Assembly (NCBI RefSeq): GCF_028736035.1
Contig: NZ_CP117866.1
Location: 5,890,001-5,954,000 of the forward strand
Direction of reading: 5' to 3'
DNA length: 64,000 bases
From: Streptomyces sp. T12
GTDB taxonomy: Bacteria; Actinomycetota; Actinomycetes; Streptomycetales; Streptomycetaceae
Every line of letters starts with the position of its first letter. The stretch's first letter is position 1. The position numbers and the translations under genes were made by a program. This document shows positions 26,492 to 34,601 of this stretch, piece by piece. Below the pieces are notes generated by a model. It saw only the letters and a program-made list of their open reading frames with translations. It was not told the origin of the DNA and did not search any database.

Positions 26492-29149
26492 TCAGTGCCG
26501 CCTCCTCTTCTTCTTGTTGGACGGGCGCTTGGGTGTCTTTCGCTGGTTCTTGAGCAGCCGGTGGGCCTCGAAGGGTTTGCCCATGGCGATCAAAGCCGCG
26601 GCCAGGTTCCGGGTGGCGGTCGCCATGAGCGGGGCGTCGTCGTCGAGCACCTCTCCTGCGGTGCGGCATACGCTCTCGAAGAGTTCGACCGCTTCTGGAT
26701 ACCTGCGGAGCTTGAAAAGGCTGAGCGCCAGGCCGTGCGCCGAACCGAGCGTGTCCGGATGGTGCGGGCCCAAGGTGTTCTGCCTGCGGCGGAGGGCGTC
26801 TTCGTGGATGCGGCGAGATTGCTCGTGCTCGCCGAGCTTGGTCAGGGCGGAGGCGTAGTTGTGGGCGGTGGCGAGTGTGCTCCGGTGGTTGTCGCCGAGG
26901 ATCCGTCGCTGGCGCGGGAGAATGTCCTCGAACATACGACGTGCCTGTTCGTACCTGCCGAGCTCGAACAGGGCGGTGGCGACACCGTATTCGGAGTGCA
27001 GACACTCCGGGTGGTCGTCACCGTGGGCGCGTCTTTGGTGCTGGAGAAGCTCGTCGTGCATGCGGCGGGCTTCCTCGTAATCCCCGAGTTGGCCCAGGAC
27101 GGTGGCGAGATTGGCGGAGATCTGAATGGTCTGCCAATGGCTCTCGCCGAGCACACGCCTGCTGCGCCGCAGGGCGTCCTCGATGACGTTGAGCGCTTCT
27201 GGCAGCCTCCCCAGATCCGCCAGAACGGCTCCCAGACTGTTGGCGGAATCAAGGGTGCTCACGTGATCGTCACCGAAGACGCTTCGGCGACGGACAAACG
27301 TGTCCTGGAGAATGCTCAGACCTTCGTTGACATTGCCGGTATGGAATACGGCGCGCCCGTGGAGGGCCTTGCAGCTGAGGGTGTCGGCGTGGTCTTCTCC
27401 CAACGAGACGGCCCACGACGTGCTCAACGCATCGGCCAGTCTTCTGGCGGTGTGCGCCTGACCTCTGCCGAGGAGGAACCGACCAGCCTTGAGCAGCGTC
27501 GACCGCAACTCGGGGTGCTCAGTGCGATCGACGCTGGCGGTGACGAGGTGCGAGGCCAGTGCGGCCCAGGCAGGCCAGTTCTCCGGCGAGTTCAGGTCTC
27601 CCGGGACGGCACCGGTGAGGACGGTCGCGGTGTCCGCCCGGATGGCCTCGGCCTCCTCCCCTCGGATCCGGTCGCGCAGCACCGCCTGAGTGAGCCGGTG
27701 GATCTGAAAGGTCTCATGGCCGATACGCGCAAGCCCGAAACGACTCAGCGGCTGCAGCGCGCTCCCCGGCCACATCACGTCGCCCGAATCGCCACCCACC
27801 GTGGTGAGCCGAGCCCGTGCCCTCTCCAGCCACTTCGTGGGAATCGGATTGGGCCCGAAGAAGGCGCCGAGCCGTAACACGGCTGCCGCGTCCGGATGTT
27901 CGTCCTCCAGCCGGTTCGTCGCGATTTCCACCGCCGCGGGGAACGACGCCGGATATCCAGGAGTGGAGCCGCCGTCCAGAACCTGCCCGGTGTTCGTGGT
28001 GAGGAGCTCTCGATAGAGGTCGAACGTCGTTCCGCTGCCGATGACGCCCACTGCCTGCGCCAGCGCCAGCGGAAGGTCCCCGAGGTCCGTCGCGAGGAGG
28101 TCCGCGTCCTCGGCCGTGAGGGTCGGGATGTGTTCGGTGAGATACGAGACGGAGTCGGCCCGGTCGAAGACGTCCAGCCCCGTCCGGTGGGCGACACCGC
28201 GCCACTCGGGGTTGCGGGAGGTGATCAGGGCATGGCCGGGTCCCTCTGGCAGCCAGGGTTTGATGTCCTCGGGATCCTCGGCGTTGTCGAGGACGATCAG
28301 CCAGCGTTGCCGGTCGCGCAGGTGGTCCAGCAGGGCACGCGCGCCGTGCTCGGTGCCCGCCTCCGGCCTGGCGATGCCGAGACGCGCGGCCAACTCGGTG
28401 TAGTGGACGGGTATCTGGCCGGCCTGCTCGGCGTCGATCCACCACACCACGTCGTACTGCTCGGCGAACCGGTGCGCGTACTCCAAGGCGATCTGCGTCT
28501 TGCCGATGCCGCCCATGCCGTGCACGGCGTGCACCACGGCCTGCCGGCCGCTGACCAGGCCGTCGCGCAGGCGGACCAGCTCGGTCTCGCGTCCGGAGAA
28601 GTCGGGGTTGCGGCGGGGCAAGTTGGAGACGAGGTCGCGCCTGACGCCGCTTCCGGGAAGCCTGGGCTTCGAACCGTCCTCCGGCGGCGCCTCCTTGGCG
28701 GCTGCGTCCGGGTACGTCGGCGGGGTGTTCGGCTGTCCTGCGCTTCCGGTGACTGCCTTCAGCAGCGCGGCGAGCGCGTCCGCCTCGTCCATGCCGTGGA
28801 TCTCCGTGCGGACCAGCGCCGCCAGGAGCGGTGAGACGTCGGCGTTTGTGAGCGGCTCGACCGCGAGAGGGACGACGCGTCCACGGCGGGCGATCGTGGA
28901 GTTCTTCTCCTCCTTCGTCCAACGCCCGGGATCGAAGTACGACTTGGACAAGAGGGCCACGACAGCGTCGGCCCGGTCGAGACCCTCCTCCATGCGCTCG
29001 ACGAAGTCGTCCCCGGCACGCCAGTCCCACACGTCGAGCATGGCCTCGTGCCCGGCCTCCCGCAGATACCAGGCCACCCACTCCGCCCAGGGCCGGTCCA
29101 CGCCCGCGTAGCTGATGAAGAACCGATGCGTGGTGTCGTCGTCGCTCAT
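26492..29149 (-). CDS. TIR - NB-ARC - TPR protein (NLR-like STAND)
   Basis: An 885-residue three-part protein. TIR domain: residues 8-135 ([45 protein letters not shown]). NB-ARC ATPase: 185-460, P-loop GMGGIGKT at 211-218 and Walker [10 protein letters not shown] near 285. TPR part: about 590-860, with about seven 42-residue kinesin-light-chain-type repeats (for example [21 protein letters not shown]). The C-terminus is strongly basic (KKKRRRH). Proteins of this plan act as NLR-like sensors in bacteria, some against phage; TIR domains often hydrolyse NAD+. That role is inference here. It is monocistronic. Confidence 0.9.
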   Translation of the reverse strand: MSDDDTTHRFFISYAGVDRPWAEWVAWYLREAGHEAMLDVWDWRAGDDFVERMEEGLDRADAVVALLSKSYFDPGRWTKEEKNSTIARRGRVVPLAVEPLTNADVSPLLAALVRTEIHGMDEADALAALLKAVTGSAGQPNTPPTYPDAAAKEAPPEDGSKPRLPGSGVRRDLVSNLPRRNPDFSGRETELVRLRDGLVSGRQAVVHAVHGMGGIGKTQIALEYAHRFAEQYDVVWWIDAEQAGQIPVHYTELAARLGIARPEAGTEHGARALLDHLRDRQRWLIVLDNAEDPEDIKPWLPEGPGHALITSRNPEWRGVAHRTGLDVFDRADSVSYLTEHIPTLTAEDADLLATDLGDLPLALAQAVGVIGSGTTFDLYRELLTTNTGQVLDGGSTPGYPASFPAAVEIATNRLEDEHPDAAAVLRLGAFFGPNPIPTKWLERARARLTTVGGDSGDVMWPGSALQPLSRFGLARIGHETFQIHRLTQAVLRDRIRGEEAEAIRADTATVLTGAVPGDLNSPENWPAWAALASHLVTASVDRTEHPELRSTLLKAGRFLLGRGQAHTARRLADALSTSWAVSLGEDHADTLSCKALHGRAVFHTGNVNEGLSILQDTFVRRRSVFGDDHVSTLDSANSLGAVLADLGRLPEALNVIEDALRRSRRVLGESHWQTIQISANLATVLGQLGDYEEARRMHDELLQHQRRAHGDDHPECLHSEYGVATALFELGRYEQARRMFEDILPRQRRILGDNHRSTLATAHNYASALTKLGEHEQSRRIHEDALRRRQNTLGPHHPDTLGSAHGLALSLFKLRRYPEAVELFESVCRTAGEVLDDDAPLMATATRNLAAALIAMGKPFEAHRLLKNQRKTPKRPSNKKKRRRH

Positions 29150-29287
29150 CCCGCGCCCCCCGAGTCACGATTCACCCCGTGCCTGACATTGTGCGGCAAT
29201 GATCCTGCGCGGAGCACAGGCGTGACAGCCGATTGCCGAAGACGGTGTGAACGGCGGCGCCGGAACCGGCGTATGAGAGGGAAGGCA

Positions 29288-30355
29288 ATGACCAGCAGGC
29301 CCGGAGGTACCTCGCCCGTGGCGATCACCAAAGCGGCCCCGCAGGGGACCGACGACCGCGAAGACCGCCGGACATCGGGGGAGCGGGCCGGGGATGGGGA
29401 CGAGGGCCGGCACCTCAACTCCCCCCTCCTCCTCACCATGCTCATGCTCGTGCTGGTGCTGCTCCAGAGCCCGATCCGCCGCGCCCTCGCCGCACCCGTG
29501 ATGCAGAGCTGGACGACGGTGTTCGTCGCGGTGATGGTCCAGGCGCTGCCGTTCCTGGTGCTGGGCGTGCTGCTGTCGGCGGCGATCGCGGTGTTCGTGC
29601 CGCCGTCCTTCTTCGCCCGCGCCCTGCCCCGCCACCCCGCCCTCGCCGTCCCGGTCGCCGGCGCGGCGGGCGCGGTGCTGCCCGGCTGCGAGTGCGCGTC
29701 GGTGCCGGTGGCCGGAGCGCTGGTGCGGCGCGGAGTCACCCCGGCCGCGGCGCTGACATTCCTGCTGTCCGCCCCCGCCATCAACCCGATCGTGCTGACG
29801 GCGACGGCCGTGGCCTTCCCCGGCCATCCGGAGATGGTCCTCGCCCGCCTGGTCGCCAGCCTGCTGGTGGCCTGCGCGATGGGCTGGCTGTGGCTGCGCC
29901 TCGGCCGTACCGACTGGCTGCGACCGCCCTCCCACCTGTCCTACGACGGCCAGAGCAAGGGCGAGGCCTTCTGGGGCTCCGTCCGGCACGACGTGATGCA
30001 CGCGGGCGGCTTCCTGGTGGTCGGCGCGATGGCGGCGGCGACCCTCAAGGCGGTGGCCCCGGAGAGCTGGTTGCGTACGGCGGCCGGCAACCCGGTGCTG
30101 GCGGTCCTCGCCCTCGCGGTCCTCGCCGTGGTGCTGTCGATCTGCTCGGAGGCGGACGCGTTCGTGGCGGCGTCGCTGTCGCAGTTCTCGCTCACGGCCC
30201 GGCTCACCTTCCTGGTCGTGGGCCCGATGATCGACCTGAAGCTGTTCGCCATGCAGGCGGGCACCTTCGGCCGCGCCTTCGCCCTGCGCTTCGCACCGGC
30301 CACGTTCGCGCTGGCCGTGGCCGTGTCGGCGCTCACAGGGGCGGTGATCCTGTGA
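29288..30355 (+). CDS. permease of the DUF318/ArsP-like family
   Basis: A 355-residue polytopic membrane protein of the DUF318 permease family (ArsP/YraQ/YcgR type) with about eight TM helices. The motif LPGCECASVPVAGALVRRG near residue 135 carries a Cys pair (C-E-C) characteristic of the family, and FLLSAPAINPIVL follows. A second half repeats the theme (SICSEADAFVAASLSQF, with C and E/D). ATG 29288 follows GAGGGAAGG. It overlaps the next gene by four bases and probably acts with it. Some relatives move organoarsenicals; the substrate here is unknown. Confidence 0.88.
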   Translation: MTSRPGGTSPVAITKAAPQGTDDREDRRTSGERAGDGDEGRHLNSPLLLTMLMLVLVLLQSPIRRALAAPVMQSWTTVFVAVMVQALPFLVLGVLLSAAIAVFVPPSFFARALPRHPALAVPVAGAAGAVLPGCECASVPVAGALVRRGVTPAAALTFLLSAPAINPIVLTATAVAFPGHPEMVLARLVASLLVACAMGWLWLRLGRTDWLRPPSHLSYDGQSKGEAFWGSVRHDVMHAGGFLVVGAMAAATLKAVAPESWLRTAAGNPVLAVLALAVLAVVLSICSEADAFVAASLSQFSLTARLTFLVVGPMIDLKLFAMQAGTFGRAFALRFAPATFALAVAVSALTGAVIL

Positions 30356-31083
30356 ACCGTCAGGCCCAGGCCGCGGTCCTGTTCCTGCTGGGAGCGTCCC
30401 TCCTGCACGCCGCCACGACCGACCTCTATCTGCGCTACGTCAAACAGGGACTGCGCCCGCTGGTGCTGGTGTCCGGCGCGGTGCTGATCGCGGCGGCGAC
30501 GGCGACGGTCTGGTACGAGCGGAAGCGGACGCGGGCGCAGAAGCAGCGCGCGGCCGATCAGGATGCCCACGCCCACCGCGAACCCCGAGTCGCCTGGCTC
30601 CTCGTCCTCCCCCTCTTCGCCCTGATCCTGGTAGCCCCGCCCGCCCTCGGCTCCTACAGCGCGACCCGCGCCGGCACGGCCCTCCAGGAACCCCTCGCCT
30701 ACCCGTCCCTCCCCGCCGCCGACCCCCTGCCCCTCAGCGTGGTCGACTACGCGGGCCGCGCCGTCTACGACCACGGCCGCACCCTCCACGACCGCCGCGT
30801 CCAGCTCACCGGCTTCCTGGCCCTGGACCGTGACGGCACCCCCTACCTCGTCCGCATGGCCCTCAACTGCTGTGCCGCCGACGCCCAGCCGGTCAAGGTC
30901 GCCCTCACTGGCCGGATCCCCCCGGTCCTCCAGCCGGACACCTGGCTCCGGATCACCGGCACCTACAGCCCGCGCCGCACCAAGGACCCGGTCAACGGCG
31001 GCCCGATCCCCTTCATCGAGGTCACGGAGGCGAAACCGGTGGCGGAGCCGACGGACCCGTACGACGAGAGCTGGAACAACTGA
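30352..31083 (+). CDS. TIGR03943/DUF1980 family putative permease subunit
   Basis: A 243-residue protein of the TIGR03943 (YcgQ-like) family that always accompanies DUF318 permeases. Two N-terminal TM helices (about 7-23 and 36-56) and a third (about 82-100) precede a soluble C-terminal domain. That domain contains the conserved double Cys (MALNCCAADAQP) and a W-RITGTY strand near the end. GTG 30352 overlaps the permease stop (GTGA), indicating coupling. The CC motif suggests metal or metalloid binding; this is inference. Confidence 0.88.
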   Translation: MNRQAQAAVLFLLGASLLHAATTDLYLRYVKQGLRPLVLVSGAVLIAAATATVWYERKRTRAQKQRAADQDAHAHREPRVAWLLVLPLFALILVAPPALGSYSATRAGTALQEPLAYPSLPAADPLPLSVVDYAGRAVYDHGRTLHDRRVQLTGFLALDRDGTPYLVRMALNCCAADAQPVKVALTGRIPPVLQPDTWLRITGTYSPRRTKDPVNGGPIPFIEVTEAKPVAEPTDPYDESWNN

Positions 31084-31450
31084 GTCGCGGACAGATCCCG
31101 CCATTCGGGCGCCGCCGCGGCCACCAGTCGGACCAGGGACTCCGCCGAACGGTGGGTCAGGGCGAGAACGGGGACGACCACGGCGTCGGCCTCGGACTCG
31201 TCGGCGTCCCGTAATCCGGCCGGGACCTCGCGCTCCTCCCACTCCCACTCCCAGTCCAGGGTGGCCGGCCAGGCGTGCGGGGCGCGGATGCGTACGCGGT
31301 ACACGTCCGGCCCGGTACGGAACCACAGATCGCAAGGCGGCGTCCCACGTCGTTGTCCCGGTCCCGCCGGCGGAGACCAGCACCGTGCGCCGCGTTCCGT
31401 CCGGTGCGACCAGTCCGGGCTGCAGGGTGAGGCTGATCCGATGGGTTCGT
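31084..31450 (-). pseudogene. frameshifted remnant of a hypothetical gene
   Basis: On the minus strand the segment RISLTLQPGLVAPDGTRRTV...GTTTWDAA reads well, then shifts frame to DLWFRTGPDVYRVRIRAPHA and continues with Ala/Val/Asp-rich sequence to about 31090. Both pieces have coherent Streptomyces codon use, but no single frame joins them and no start with a ribosome site is seen. A sequencing error of one base would give an intact small gene instead. The family is not recognised. Confidence 0.4.
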
Positions 31451-31597
31451 GACGACTCCGCCTGCGCGCCACTCGCCTCACCGCTGACCGGATGGCCCCT
31501 TGCCGTCGCCGGGGAGTCCCCCTACTGTGAACCACAAATCTGATGGACCGTCAGATTCACTTCCGGCGGTCCGCCGGCAGGCACGAGGGGGCCAGAC

Positions 31598-32827
31598 GTG
31601 GCGACCGCCAACCGCAGTACCACCGACAGCAGCACCAAGGATCTGCCCAAGGTCATCAGCGTGGACGATCACGTGATCGAGCCCGCGCACCTCTTCGAGA
31701 CCTGGCTTCCGGCCAAGTACCGGGACCGGGGCCCGAAGCCCCTCACCGCCGGTATCGGCGAACTCGAGTACATCGGCGGGAAGTACCGGTTCACCACCGA
31801 CCCGGACGGCCAGATCACCGACTGGTGGGAGTACGAGGGCGACCTCTTCCCGTACAAGCGCATCATCGCGGCCGTCGGCTTCTCCCGGGACGAGATGACG
31901 CTCGACGGCATCACCCGCGAGCAGATGCGGCGCGGCTGCTGGGATCCGAAGGCGCGGCTGGAGGACATGGACATCAACCATGTCGAGGCCTCGCTCTGCT
32001 TCCCCACCTTCCCGCGCTTTTGCGGCCAGACCTTCGCCGAGGCCAAGGACAAGGAGGTCGGGCTGGCCTGCGTGCGCGCCTACAACGACTGGATGGTCGA
32101 GGAGTGGTGCGGCGACAGCGGCGGCCGGCTGATCCCGCTGTGCCTCATCCCGCTGTGGGACATCGACCTCGCGGTCGCCGAGATCCACCGGAACGCGGCA
32201 CGCGGGGTGCGCGCGGTGACGTTCAGCGAGATCCCGACGTATCTGGGGCTGCCCTCCATCCACTCCGGCTACTGGGACCCGTTCTTCGCGGCCTGCGAGG
32301 AGACCGGCACCGTCGTCAACATGCACATCGGGTCCTCCTCCCAGATGCCGGCCGCGTCCCCGGACGCCCCGCCCGCCGTCCAGGCCTCGCTGAGCTTCAA
32401 CAACGCCATGGCGTCGATGATGGACTTCCTCTTCTCCGGGGTGCTGGTGAAGTTCCCGCGGCTGAAACTCGCGTACAGCGAGGGCCAGATGGGCTGGATC
32501 CCGTACGCCCTGGAGCGCGCGGACGACGTGTGGGAGGAGCACCGGGCCTGGGGCGGCGTGAAGGACCTGATCCCGGAGCCGCCGTCGACGTACTACTACC
32601 GCCAGATCTTCTGCTGCTTCTTCCGGGACAAGCACGGCATCGAGGCGATCGAGACGGTCGGCGTCGACAACGCGACCTTCGAGACGGACTACCCGCACGT
32701 CGACTCGACCTGGCCGGAGACGAAGCGGGTGGCCGCGGAGCATGTGGGCGGGCTCTCCGACGAGGTGGCCTACAAGCTGCTGCGGGGCAACGCGATCCGG
32801 ATGCTCGACCTGTCCTTCGATCAGTGA
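31598..32827 (+). CDS. amidohydrolase family protein (amidohydrolase-2, ACMSD-like)
   Basis: A 409-residue metal-dependent hydrolase/decarboxylase of the amidohydrolase-2 group. The N-terminal SVDDHVIEP replaces the usual HxH metal motif in the manner common to this subgroup. NMHIGSSSQMP carries the central His, and FETDYPHVDSTWP the conserved Asp/His near residue 360. The GTG at 31598 follows GAGGGGG. Substrates in this subgroup include aromatic carboxylates; none can be assigned. The gene stands alone. Confidence 0.88.
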   Translation: MATANRSTTDSSTKDLPKVISVDDHVIEPAHLFETWLPAKYRDRGPKPLTAGIGELEYIGGKYRFTTDPDGQITDWWEYEGDLFPYKRIIAAVGFSRDEMTLDGITREQMRRGCWDPKARLEDMDINHVEASLCFPTFPRFCGQTFAEAKDKEVGLACVRAYNDWMVEEWCGDSGGRLIPLCLIPLWDIDLAVAEIHRNAARGVRAVTFSEIPTYLGLPSIHSGYWDPFFAACEETGTVVNMHIGSSSQMPAASPDAPPAVQASLSFNNAMASMMDFLFSGVLVKFPRLKLAYSEGQMGWIPYALERADDVWEEHRAWGGVKDLIPEPPSTYYYRQIFCCFFRDKHGIEAIETVGVDNATFETDYPHVDSTWPETKRVAAEHVGGLSDEVAYKLLRGNAIRMLDLSFDQ

Positions 32828-32849
32828 GGGCCTCACCGGGTAGCGGCGG

Positions 32850-33620
32850 TCAACGGCCCGACGGGTACCGCCAGCCGAAGGAGCCCAGCGCCCGCGCCCT
32901 GGCCTCCGCCACCGCCATGCGCGCCGCCCGCTCCGCCGGGTCCAGGTGGGCCGACTGACCGGTCGCCTGGCCCTCCCACTTGCGGTAGAGCAGCCCCACC
33001 TCCGCCGAGAACCAGCCCCGGCTCACGGAGTTGAGCGCGAGCAGCAGGCCCGTGTCCTCGGACGCGGGGAGCGCCATCCAGCCGCCGAGGGCGAGCAGGA
33101 GGTCCCGGCGCACGCAGAGGGTCGCCGGGTGGACCGGGGCACGGAAGTCGTTCGCCTTCCAGAAGTCGAGTACGGCGCCCCGCTCGATCGGCCCGTCGTC
33201 GGGGTCGCCGGGGAATCCGGCCGTCGTGCCGTCCGGCAGGAGGTCCAGCACCCGGGAGGTCGTCCAGCCCATGGTGCGGTCGGCTTCGAGGACCGCCAGG
33301 TCACGGGCGAGGACACCCGGCGTGAGCTGGTCGTCGGCGTCCAGGATCTTCACGTACTCGCCCTCGGCGTGCGCGAGCGCGATGGTGCGCGCCACGCCGG
33401 GGCCCCCGGGCCGGCCCTGACGGAAGGTCACGCGTGCGTCATCGGGGACGTACGGGCGGACCTCGTCCGTCTTCCCGTCCTCCTGGATCACCCAGTGCCA
33501 CTCCCAGCCCGCCGGCAACTCCTGTTCGCGCAGCGACTTGTGGGCATCCGGCAGGAACGCCGCCGAAGGGCCGTGGACAGCGGTGACGATGATGACGCGC
33601 CGACCCACTGCGGCACTCAC
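32850..33620 (-). CDS. family 2 glycosyltransferase
   Basis: A 256-residue GT-A fold glycosyltransferase without membrane helices. It begins VSAAVGRRVIIVTAVHGPS, with a nucleotide-binding segment GEYVKILDADDQL that contains the DxD metal motif, then PVHPATLCVRRDLLLALGGW and EDTGLLLALN supplying the acceptor-side region and probable base. GTG 33620 overlaps the stop of the upstream GntR-like gene (GTGA), which decides the start. The donor and acceptor are unknown. Confidence 0.85.
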   Translation of the reverse strand: MSAAVGRRVIIVTAVHGPSAAFLPDAHKSLREQELPAGWEWHWVIQEDGKTDEVRPYVPDDARVTFRQGRPGGPGVARTIALAHAEGEYVKILDADDQLTPGVLARDLAVLEADRTMGWTTSRVLDLLPDGTTAGFPGDPDDGPIERGAVLDFWKANDFRAPVHPATLCVRRDLLLALGGWMALPASEDTGLLLALNSVSRGWFSAEVGLLYRKWEGQATGQSAHLDPAERAARMAVAEARARALGSFGWRYPSGR

Positions 33621-34240
33621 CACCTTTCCAGGGAAGTGGTGAAGACCAGCTCCGCGCGGTCGCCGGGCAGCGTGACCTCGGAGATCTCCACGACGCGGTC
33701 GGTGATGTCGTACGACGTCTTGCGCAGCAGGATCACCGGCGCCCCCGGCGGCAGGTCCAGCTCCCGCGCCTGCCGAGGCGTCGGCGGCCGCGCGGTGACC
33801 CGCTCCTGGACCCGGCTCACCTCGATGCCGACCGTGTGGAGCTGGTTCTGTGTGCCGCCCGGCCAGGGCTCGTTGGAGTCGTCCAGCAGATCGGGGTTCG
33901 CGGCGATCATGGCGCGGACGAGGTAGGAGGTGACGAGGCTGAACGGGGCGCTCTCGGCCGAGCACCGCGTCCGGTAGGTGCGCTCCAGGAGCACGGTCCC
34001 CTCCGGCACGCCGAACGCGTCCGCCAGTTCGGGGGGTGCGGCGACCTCCCGGTAGCGCGCATGGAAGACGAGGTCCCGCACCTGAAGGCCGGTCTCGTGC
34101 TCCGTGGCCCCGGTCGCGGCCCGCGCGGCGAGCGGGCGGCGGGCCCGGTCCTTCTCCCACTGGTGCCGGTTGTTGTCGCGGAGCATGGGCGTGCGGGGGT
34201 GTCGCAGGTCGTCCGCGATCACTTCGTACGCCTTTGGCAC
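33617..34240 (-). CDS. GntR/HutC-type UTRA protein lacking its DNA-binding domain
   Basis: A 207-residue protein whose C-terminal 150 residues are a normal UTRA effector domain (ADAFGVPEGTVLLERTYRTR, LPPGAPVILLRKTSYDI, VEISEVTLPGDRAELVF). The N-terminus VPKAYEVIADDLR is the normal beginning of a Streptomyces GntR regulator, but the sequence then jumps directly to the linker LRDNNRHQWEKDRARRPLA. About 50-55 residues, the body of the winged helix, are missing in frame. It probably cannot bind DNA alone. It overlaps the glycosyltransferase gene downstream by four bases. Confidence 0.8.
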   Translation of the reverse strand: MPKAYEVIADDLRHPRTPMLRDNNRHQWEKDRARRPLAARAATGATEHETGLQVRDLVFHARYREVAAPPELADAFGVPEGTVLLERTYRTRCSAESAPFSLVTSYLVRAMIAANPDLLDDSNEPWPGGTQNQLHTVGIEVSRVQERVTARPPTPRQARELDLPPGAPVILLRKTSYDITDRVVEISEVTLPGDRAELVFTTSLERW

Positions 34241-34325
34241 AGGATCAGCGTACGACTCCTCCACAGGCCTCGCCGGGCCGGGCGGGCCGCGCGGGCCGGG
34301 ACGGTGGCGCCGCGGACATGAGAAG

Positions 34326-34365
34326 GCCCGATCGCTGGCGACGGGGGATGCACCAGCGATCGGGC
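34326..34365 (-). terminator. strong hairpin, probable terminator of the nSTAND-WD40 gene
   Basis: GCCCGATCGCTGG (34326-34338) and CCAGCGATCGGGC (34353-34365) form a perfect 13-base stem. On the minus strand it is followed by CTTCTC. It sits between the nSTAND-WD40 stop and the GntR-like start, and so would separate these two minus-strand units. Confidence 0.65.
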
Positions 34366-34524
34366 TGAGCCCCACAGTAACAAGGCTGTCTGCCTTGCGG
34401 GAGCCGCCCGATCGGCTGTGACGCGGGGTTGTGATCGGGATCACGGAAACCGCTGTCCGTCGAACCCCCGTCATGCCACTTGCGTCTCCGGCCCGTCACT
34501 GAGCGCATGGAGCCACGGGTGCAC

Positions 34525-34572
34525 GGACTTACCGGGGGCTTACCGAGAGGCCTACCGAGGGACTCACCGAGG
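34525..34572. repeat. four tandem 12-base repeats
   Basis: Four consecutive units of 12 bases share the core CTTACCGAG (GGACTTACCGGG, GGCTTACCGAGA, GGCCTACCGAGG, GACTCACCGAGG). They lie just after the stop of the nSTAND-WD40 gene and before the hairpin. No open frame of note crosses them; function unknown. Confidence 0.6.
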
Positions 34573-34601
34573 GACTTGAGAGGACTCACGCGTGCTCGCT
34601 G

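Noticed and set aside
34525..34572. A CRISPR array
   Set aside because: Units are 12 bases with no spacers; no cas genes are in the window.
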